The notes beneath the pieces were generated by a model. It was not told the DNA's origin. It was given only the letters and a program-made list of their open reading frames with translations, and made no database searches. A stretch of DNA of 64,000 nt, taken from the NCBI RefSeq assembly GCF_002234675.1, contig NC_019867.2, positions 21,985,042 to 22,049,041 of the forward strand. The letters are read 5' to 3'. Positions 56,249-64,000 of the stretch are shown piece after piece; positions within the stretch are counted from its first letter, which is position 1, and every line of letters begins with the position of its first letter. Source of the stretch: Oryzias latipes. Lineage: Eukaryota; Chordata; Actinopteri; Beloniformes; Adrianichthyidae. The translations under genes and the position numbers were made by a program.

Positions 56249-59200
56249 TTAGTGCTTTGGATGCTTAATCCAGTTTCGAATTAGCCACTTCTGACCAGAA
56301 CACCTCTGCACCACTAAACGAAGGCCAAAGTTGGCGTCTTTAGTCATCTCCACCTCCAAGCATCGACCGGTGTCTCTGTTGATTATTGGTCCATTCTACA
56401 TTAGAAACAGATAACAATCAGGCTGTAATTTAATTGAAAACGTAATTATGACACCGAAATTTATATCAGTTAAGAAAAAAAAAGAAAATTGGTATCTCAA
56501 TTTATTTTTACTAACACTTATATTCACAGATAATAGGATCTCAAACCTGTGTAAAGTCCCAAAGCCTCTGGGAAATCCTTGAGACAGCATCACATTTTTT
56601 CAGACTGGGTGTTCGACCTCTGCCATCATCAATTAGGCATTTTGTGTCAGGCAGAAAGGTGGTTGATCCCAATGGTCCAAGCTGGAGCAGTCCGTCTGTA
56701 GAGTATCGGGCGAGCTATAACAAAATAAATGAAAGCTGTGCTTGCTGCATTGGAAAACATTGTTTTATTATTATTATTATTTTTTTTTTACAGAAATAGT
56801 TTTGAACTTCTGTTGAGAATAGAAGCAGGGGGGGGGGGTAATGCACTGTTTGTAAGCTCATCAATAGACACTAAAACTATCTATGACACATTAGCTGCGT
56901 TTCCATTGCATATATGTGCAAAAGTCCAATCGAAATTCAAGACATGTCAAAAAACACAATTTGGCTTACACAAATTTTTTCCACGACACTAGCGCTCATC
57001 ATCCTCTATCGAAGGAAATACCAGCATGTTATTTGTGTTTTCATGAGTGACAAGCTCCTTACAGGTGGGAGCGGATTAAGCAATATTGGTAAATCCTGGG
57101 TGGTCATTTTATAGAGGAGCTGTGGATTCAACAATTCCGCACGACATGCTCAACTTATGGTGAACTGTGTGATGCTGTGTGCTCTTTTGTGGCGTCCGCT
57201 GTGCAATGCCCAAGGCAGCCAGTTCCTACTAAGAAGCGCTTTGCCATCCGCTTGGTGGCCAACTGACTTATTTAATGACTCATTTAATTCGGAAAAAGTG
57301 TTTTCATTGCAGTTTTGCAAATTATGTGAATTTCAATACACCTCAAAAACCACCTCCTTCAAGCACAAAAAGTTTATTTCAATAAATGCGATTTTCTTCA
57401 AAATTGTTGTGTTTCCATTAGGAAAATTGTGATCGCAAAACCAATTAGCACTATTTCATAGTCAATGAAAACATAGCCTCTGTCAAATCTATCCTTTTAA
57501 GCCTTGTGCTATCCTAGGCACTTTGACATTGGGAGTGAGGTCATCTAGACCTCACAAGAGAGTGCACTGAACTTTTTTCTTCAATTATTTGTGATCTTCA
57601 CTGGTTTCCATGGATTACATGAAATCCTCTCCACCTTTATCCACCTTTTTCATGGTAGGGATAACACGTCAATGGTCATCTTGACCCCATAGGATAGCAC
57701 AAGGGTTAAAGGAGCTTCCATCAAGACACATGTAGACACTTTATGGTTTGGACTCGAGAATTTTGAAAGAAAACTTTCCAGTTGTTCTTATGCGGCTGGG
57801 TACCTCGTTTGGTAAGGTGAGAGGCTACAATGCAGGAACCCAGGAATGCAGGGTTCGATTCCCGGAGGGGGATAAACAATGGTACTGGGTCAATAACCAT
57901 ATCAATAGCGAGCAATGAACATCACCCAGTGAGGGCCCTTAGGCAAGGCCCTTAACGCTACTGGCTCCAGAGCGTGGTTAAGCTGCAGCTCACCGCTCCC
58001 CCAGGGGATGGGTCAAAATGTGGAGAAGAATTTCCCCATTGTGGGATCAATAAAGTATTAATTAAATTATTATTATATAATGAAATCAAAGTTAGTCACA
58101 TGTCCCTGGATTATTTTGAAATAGTTAATGTCTTCCCAGGCTGGGAAATTACTTGTTTTAAATTAAGGAATTTGGATATTCTTTTTTTCTGTGTGAATTT
58201 AAATGTCAAATCCAAACTTTTATTTAGTCAGTCTGTTAGACAGTCTGTTAGATATGTTTGTCAGTTTGGAGGTTTCTAACCATACATGCAAACAATGTAG
58301 TAAAGATGAGTGTGCAATAAAATATGTTTTGCTGTTAAATGTGTCTTTTAGAACAACACTTTTCAATCATCCTGGACAATCAATTTCTAAATATGACAAA
58401 AAACTAATATTTAATTTATTTATTTATGCTTTGTAACACTACAGTTCTACAGGAGGCTTATTGTTAATATACACATGCTCACAAATAAAACAAGCTGTAA
58501 TGTCTTTATTGATATGACAAAAAAAGGATTTTAAGGGTTAAATTTGCAAATTAAAAGATAGTCAATGTGTCATTCTCTGTGAAAAATACTAAATGAGAAG
58601 AGTTGTGCCTGGAGTGGGGTAGGGTAAAAAACACAGACAAATGCTAATATAAATAAAACTGAATAATTTTGCCTCTTTAATTATCCTATAAACATTATTG
58701 ATTTAAAAACATTTTTATACAAAGGTTTTTTGTTACAGAGGCTAAATAGAAAATTGACAGGTTAACATTTCATCTGTTTAACCAACTGTGAATTAGCCAG
58801 GCTTTGCACGCTGTGACTTTAAATCTTTAAAGCAATCTGCAAAAGTATGTTATTGTATAATTTTTTCTCTCGTATGTTTTGGTTTAAAGATACATTGCAC
58901 ATGTTTTTTTCACTAATGTTGTGGGTTCAAATCCTCAGCCGTGTCATACCAAAGACTCTTTAGATAGGACCCTCCCTGGTGCCTCCCTGCCTCACATTCA
59001 ACAGTAGGAGAGCTAAACCACTAAATGGTTCCTGAGCACATGTGTCTGTAGCTCGCCATTCACCCAGGGATGGGTCAAATGCAGAGAAGGAGTAATATAT
59101 TTTACACGAGTAATATGTTTTACTTCACAAGTAGTGAAATATAAGCAGTTTAGCAGCTCAATTTAAAAATTGTATTGACTCCAAAAACAGAAAAATTATA

Positions 59201-62200
59201 AGGGCACATCTTTTCACTTGAGCCTTACAAGGAATGGTTGGGTTTCTGTCAACCTAAGATACATTCCTTGGACAAATAAAATGCAATAACATATAAGAAT
59301 ATTTAGGTAACGATAATCTTATATCACAATAAGCTAAAGGGTGGCAACAGTGCAGAAATAGATGTCAGCTGAACTCGGTCTGACCTGCGAAGACATCCCA
59401 TGACAGGGATAGAGAATGGCTTTGTCATCATCCTCTGAGCCTTGGTCCAGGCAGTATCCACTGGCCTTCCCATTTCTCACCTGAGACAAACACAGAGGAG
59501 CTCCAACTGTAAAGGTTCTTTAAAATGTATTTGTTTAAAGTCCCTCCCCGATCATCTTTTGATCTATTGTAAAAAGCGTTCCCAGTGGTCTTTTATTATG
59601 CTTCCTTTTAGCCAAAAATGAAAAAAAAAAACTTTTTTTTGTCTGCTCCTAATTCACAAAGGTTTGCAAAAAGAAAAAATATCAGAAATGCAATTTTAAG
59701 CTTAATTTTCTTTATATAAGTCCTCAATCATGAAGAAATGTCACAACAACATGTTAAAAACACCACATTCACAATTTTTATCTGAATGGGTCTTTACAAT
59801 CAATATTGCACCAAATTAACTAACAAATGTTTATATCATCTGCGACCTGGTCCCGGATGAGTGGAAGAAGATGGATGGATGGATGTTTATATCAATATGC
59901 TGCTGGAAATCAATCACATGCTGATTTCTAAGTTACACATTTAGCATTCTATTGTGCTTTGCATGTTATCCTCTTCCTTTTAAAAAATCTGCTGTTTTTT
60001 TCTTGGACGATAGCCAGCACAGAATTTTAATATAACCATCTCTGTGCCATGATAGAATATCATCATACGTTATCGGCCTCCCTTCTATAAGCCACATGGA
60101 GTGCAGGCGTCTTTCCTGTATGATTTGAATGCTTAAGGCTCCCTATCCAGGTTGTGGCGTATTTATCATGTGCTGTTGTCAGGGAAGGTTCCACTCGGCT
60201 GGTCTGGTCAGCCACGGCTGAGTGCCAAGCTGTTGCTCTGTGACACAGACTGACTTCTGTTGCAGCAGCTGTATGACGACACAACATAACTGCTTCCCGG
60301 CTTGTCAACAGATCTGAAAAAAGTGCACTTAAGTGGGTGCTGCTCTGAAGAATCCATTAGCTGGATGCCACGGCCAAAACAAGGCACTGGGGGAACGCAT
60401 GCGGTGCAAATTTACATAGCTTTGATCAATCTCGCTGCCATGTAAGGCATAGAGATATTCCATAGCTTTCCATTTTTGAAAATGATATAAGTGAAAAATG
60501 GTGCATTCCTGCAACACTACATAAAGTTTATCTCAATCTGCCAGTCACCTGTTTGCCTCCCCTGCTTGCTACGTTGGAGACAAGCTCAAAGCAATCAAGA
60601 TAGGATTACTAGTTCAATTAATTGTCATTATAGGAAATGTTTCCGGTTATGGAGTGAAGTTGCATTGCTGTAGCAATGTGGACTTTTACACTTACTGAAA
60701 ATGTGTTTGATAAATATTCAGATAGTTTCAAAACATTATGGTGCATTTTACATGTTCTTGCTATCACAGTTTTAGTAATAAGTTAAAATTTTCATTTATT
60801 TTTTCTGTGAATCAATATAATTCCACTTAAAAAATAATTCAATTTTTTCATTTCCATCAAACAGCATGTGGTAAGTCAATTTGCAATTTATTTCAAATCT
60901 CAGCATGTCTCACCTCGCCGTAGGTGATGGTGTTGTTGTAAACTCGCATCTCTGGATAGACGTGTTCAAGGTACCAACGGAAGCTGCGGCACTGCAATTT
61001 TTTCCTCAGAGCCAGGCGCTCAGAGACATCTCCAAAATCAACACCTGGGTTCTATTTGCAAAGAGAACAAAAATAAAGAAGAATAAGAGAAGGGGAAAGA
61101 AAAGAAATGACAGATACTTTACCATTTACTTTGGAACAATATAAAGAGCAGACAAAAGTGTTACAGCCATTTCTAGGTTTACCAGATTGATTTGGGAATG
61201 CTCGGAAGCTGAACTGCCTAAGGCAGGGGTGTCCCAAAGGTGAAAAGGTTTGAGAGTAAAATATTCAGCCTGACATTCTTTGAACTGTTTTAATAACATT
61301 AAAGGCAAATGAACAATTTGTTGAACATTTTTTTGCATTATAATTCCTTTTAATTTTTCACATAAAAATACATCTAAATACTTTTAACCAAAATACTGTG
61401 AAATTAAAAATCTTTCGCATCGTTTATTTCCAGTTAGCTTGTCGTTGTTAGCATGTCTTGTCTGGTAGACCCTCTTAATGCTGAATTTCTTCAAAGAGCT
61501 ATAGTTTTCTGGTATATTAGGCAGACAAAGTTGTTTCATATTTTACTCAATAAAATTGACAATTTCCTCTTGTCCTGGAAGTGGTGGCCATCACTGTGAA
61601 CTTTTTATTTTTATTTACAGTTGACATTTTAGAAATGAGCTAGAAAGTGTCACAGAAGGGTCACACAACAGTGTTTCACAGGTGTGGCCAACTACAATCA
61701 GGAAACCATACATACAGTTTTCAAAAAATCCTGAGGGCTGCATACTATTGATCTTATGACTGGAGACGGTGGGCCGATGGCAATTTTAAAGCCGGTTGCA
61801 TTCAGCCCACGGGCCTGAACTAAGGTCTACTCTGACAATGATGTATATTGTTAAACAATAAAAAAACATGCAAAACCTTGCTTTGCAAGCAAAAAAAGAC
61901 ATCTAATTTCGCTGAGAAGTTGTTTTGCATCCGTGTTGGGTGCTGCCCGCCACGGTGAATCATAAAGTGTTCTCAATCCAATAATTGTGCTCTCTGTGTG
62001 TGCCATAGGCAATAACGAGTATGAGTACATGTGGGTATGAATAGGATTAGTGCTGTTTGGTCTTAATTGTATAGAAAATACCTCTGTGCCACAGGACATC
62101 TGAGGTAATAACATGCTTTGCTGCTGTGTTTGAGATAACACTCATGGAGGGATCTATAGAGGAGCTCTGTCTTTTTGAGTTCTGTTGCGGGAATCTCTCT

Positions 62201-62850
62201 GTCTGAGAATATCAGCGCCTTAAATAATATCTTGCAGGAAGTATCAGTTTGCTTAAAGAAGCTTTTTGCTGCATTTATCAATACCCTTCATTGATAATGA
62301 GGAGGCAATAGGCTCAATGTTAAACTTTTTATAGTGAAAGCAGCTTTTTACTAATTTGTATCTCATCTTGAAAGACTGATGAAACTGATGTGAATGGAAA
62401 TCTTGATTAGACAGGAGCACAGCTTCTATCATATCTCTGTTGTACTTTGTATCTTTATATCTGTTGTACTTTGAATGTAGTGCTGCCTTGCTCCGTCTGT
62501 TTCCATCGTGAAGGTCAAGTGAAATAAAATCGGAATTTTGAATTCATTTCAACTGGTTTCTCTGGAGATGTGCGCTCGGGGTCTGAATGAACAAGCGACA
62601 CGTGAGAGTGAGAACAGCTCTGGGATTGAAAGAGGGAGCAATCTATAACGGGGGAGAATCTTACATTGATAGGAATGTTCCAGGCCATGTAGACGTGGGA
62701 TTTGTATTCATCCATCCACACCTCGGCGGCCCGCAGAGCATTGCGCTTGGCATAGTAATCTATGTCGTTGTTGTAGGGTTTTTTGGTGCGCTCGATGTGG
62801 GCAACTCTGGCACATGGCAGGACCTCCATGCTTCCTCCACACTGCCACAC
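56249..62850 (-). CDS. galnt9: Polypeptide N-acetylgalactosaminyltransferase 9, C-terminal five exons (partial)
   Basis: Exons in transcript order: 62665-62850, 60914-61051, 59385-59480, 56547-56714, 56249-56395. They have GT/AG borders, all phase 0, giving 244 residues and a stop. Upstream exons lie beyond the window. This Golgi type II enzyme starts mucin-type O-glycosylation by adding GalNAc to Ser/Thr. The first exon here ends the catalytic domain ([20 protein letters not shown], the conserved Trp-Gln-Cys-Gly-Gly block). The second is the linker ([20 protein letters not shown]). The last three form the ricin-type lectin domain ([40 protein letters not shown]; ending RNWIKHPKH). The [19 protein letters not shown] ending fits GALNT9 better than GALNT8/17/18; the paralogue call is from memory. 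Introns hold SINEs and MITEs. Confidence 0.85.
56892..57477. mobile_element. Possible MITE in a galnt9 intron
   Basis: The left end GCTGCGTTTCCATTG and right end CAATGAAAACATAGC are imperfect inverted repeats. The internal sequence repeats the GTTTCCATT theme. No target duplication was confirmed. Confidence 0.4.
57501..57705. mobile_element. piggyBac-like MITE copy in a galnt9 intron
   Basis: It starts GCCTTGTGCTATCCTAGGCAC and ends GATAGCACAAGGG, flanked by TTAA at 57497-57500 and 57706-57709. Confidence 0.75.
57788..58065 (+). repeat. tRNA-derived SINE in a galnt9 intron
   Basis: A tRNA-like head with B box GGTTCGATTCC (57852-57862) and an upstream A-box-like GGGTACCTCGTTTGGTA. The body ends GGGATGGGTCAAAATG, then AATTTCCCCATTGTGGGATC and AATAAAGTA. 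The same tail is found inverted at 27.7 kb. Confidence 0.7.
58066..58915. other. galnt9 intron sequence, no further feature recognised
   Basis: AT-rich, with only short ORFs. Confidence 0.4.
58918..59100 (+). repeat. Second, partial tRNA-derived SINE
   Basis: B-box-like GGGTTCAAATCC at 58922-58933 and the related body CATTCACCCAGGGATGGGTC. The 5' tRNA part and 3' tail are incomplete. Confidence 0.45.
59845..59886 (+). repeat. RTE-type LINE 3' tip with GATG repeats
   Basis: GCGACCTGGTCCCGGATGAG then TGGAAGAAGATGGATGGATG is the extreme 3' end of a Rex3/Expander-like element. Confidence 0.6.
61060..62660. other. galnt9 intron
   Basis: A hAT-like tract near 61686-61830 (AGGTGTGGCCAACTACAATC, GCCGGTTGCATTCAGCCCAC) suggests old repeats. 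Nothing else was recognised. Confidence 0.35.
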
Positions 62851-62957
62851 CTACACGGCAGACAGTAAGAGAAAATGGTTTTGTCAATTAAACTGAAGAA
62901 TGTAATTAAAAGATAAACACATCTATTGGTATGTGGGCTATTGGTATGTGGGCTTAA

Positions 62958-63162
62958 CCCTTGTGCTATCCTAGGCACTTTAACGTTGCGAGTTGGGTCA
63001 TCTAGACCCACTAGACAGTGCTCTGAACCATTTTTCTTCAATGATTTGTGATCTTCACTGGTGTCCATGGATTACATGAAATCTTTCCACCTTTATCCAC
63101 CTTTGTCATGGTAGGGAGAACACATCAATGTAAGGGTGGGGTCATCTAAGATAGCACAAGGG
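62958..63162. mobile_element. piggyBac-like MITE copy
   Basis: It starts CCCTTGTGCTATCCTAGGCAC and ends GATAGCACAAGGG. The left flank is TTAA (62954-62957) and the right TTAC. It is among the best-preserved copies. Confidence 0.75.
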
Positions 63163-63339
63163 TTACAACCTACCTATTGATAGGTTTTAAATTTAAAACC
63201 CATGATATTCTATTGTATTTTTTGTTTTTTTATCGTTTTATGTCAAGCACCTTATGTTCTACAGCATGTTGATAAAAGGTGCTCTACAAATAAAGTGGTC
63301 AGTCTCATATTTTTTATGCTATGAAGAAAAAAGGCAAAG

Positions 63340-63960
63340 ATGGCCATCAGTAGTCTTGGTGTGAGTAATCAGGAGAAGTCCTCTCAGTGCCCAATTTTAA
63401 CTGCACTCTTTAGTACACACACCTTTTACCCCACAAAAATATACACTACAACAAACACATACACATGCTCACAAAAACATACATTACACAAGGAAGGAGG
63501 GACATCTGATCTTCTGTCCCCTTCCCCATCCCTGGTGGGGGGAACCAGGCCCTCGGCAATGGCTGCAGTGTCCCTTGGGTGCTGGCTTCCTGGGCCCAGT
63601 GGCCCTCTCTCCACAGAGGGAGAGGGATCTGTGAGTTTTCTGGCAAGACCAAGAGCCGGGATCACATCACATCTGAGCCTGGTGGTGTCCATGTCCCTGT
63701 GGTGTGGGTTCTTGCCCTTGAGCGCCAACTTTCTTCAAAATTCCAACTGTGGGTGAGCCCGGTCGGGCCATGTTTACAGCACTCCTTGTTTATAGCACCC
63801 CACTTCTCTTGGGCATCCTCCTCCTGGGTAGGGGGTGGCCTGCCCCTGCCTTGCTCTCTCCTGGACCAACCTTGGGCTGGGTGGGTGGCTGCCTGAAGCG
63901 TGGGGCGGGTCTCACTTGGGGGGCCCTGGCCCTGCCTCCTGAGAACAAGTGTTTGTTCCG
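63340..63960. repeat. Inverted diverged copy of the 43.8-44.46-kb GC-rich repeat
   Basis: Successive shared blocks in reverse order and strand: GTGAGTAATCAGGAGA, a CA-rich tract, CTGTCCCCTTCCCC, TTTCCTGGGCCCAG, and AACTGTGG near the end. It lacks the long C-run of the other copy. Confidence 0.65.
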
Positions 63961-64000
63961 GACATTCTCAACACACCTCCAATTGATTGACAGAGCTCAA

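Noticed and set aside
57788..57870. Functional tRNA gene
   Set aside because: tRNA-like head only; it is followed by SINE body and tail shared with another locus.

Overview
The window is nuclear DNA from a teleost fish. Two host genes can be read exon by exon on the minus strand: a complete atad1b (mitochondrial outer-membrane AAA extractase, nine coding exons, 16069-22844) and the last five coding exons of a GalNAc-transferase of the GALNT9 type (56249-62850, gene start beyond the right edge). Most of the rest is transposable elements typical of fish: hAT, piggyBac-like, ISL2EU/PIF-like and Tc1 DNA transposons, BEL/Pao and Ty3/gypsy LTR elements, Penelope-like, L2/CR1-like, RTE-like and Tx1/L1-like retroelements, and tRNA-derived SINEs. 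Nothing prokaryotic or viral-episomal was seen.

Layout. 0-3.1 kb: a coiled-coil ORF of unknown origin and a hAT transposase split by a solo LTR. 4.3-6.4 kb: ISL2EU-like remnant (THAP + DDE_4 on plus, SWIM zinc finger on minus). 6.4-11.4 kb: a MITE, then a BEL/Pao element on minus. 11.6-14.1 kb: a 5'-truncated LINE with a 755-residue open frame. 15.2-15.9 kb: Penelope fragment carrying a hAT MITE. 16.07-22.85 kb: atad1b, with LINE, SINE and hAT insertions in its introns. 24.2-36.5 kb: a Tx1/L1-like LINE split by an 11.56-kb composite DNA transposon. 36.7-38.2 kb: another LINE. 39.7-42.6 kb: nested hAT and piggyBac-like MITEs. 43.8-45 kb: GC-rich repeats. 46.2-47.0 kb: gypsy fragment with a perfect 59-bp hairpin. 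49.6-54.7 kb: retroviral-type integrase relic, LTR, Tc1, L2 and hAT fragments. 56.2-62.9 kb: 3' part of galnt9. 63.3-64 kb: inverted copy of the 44-kb GC-rich repeat.

The most interesting object is the composite transposon at 24838-36397. It has 462-bp, nearly identical terminal inverted repeats (TIRs) and a 6-bp target duplication (ATTACT). Two convergent, intron-rich genes lie inside it. The left gene (plus) encodes a 479-residue IS3-like helix-turn-helix plus DDE integrase/transposase. The right gene (minus) encodes a protein with two RAD18-type C2HC zinc fingers and a HECT ubiquitin-ligase domain (703 residues once a later hAT insertion is discounted). Each TIR carries the same CCAAT/CRE promoter region, the same ATG and the same ten-codon first exon ending at the same splice donor. 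Transposase and ubiquitin ligase therefore appear to share one promoter and one N-terminal leader, supplied by the two ends of the element. In this copy the ligase gene is broken in exon 8 by a 1.86-kb hAT element, whereas the transposase gene reads intact.

Exon structures were worked out by hand from splice sites and reading frame; all three multi-exon genes keep phase at every junction. Family names rest on motif recognition, not on searches.
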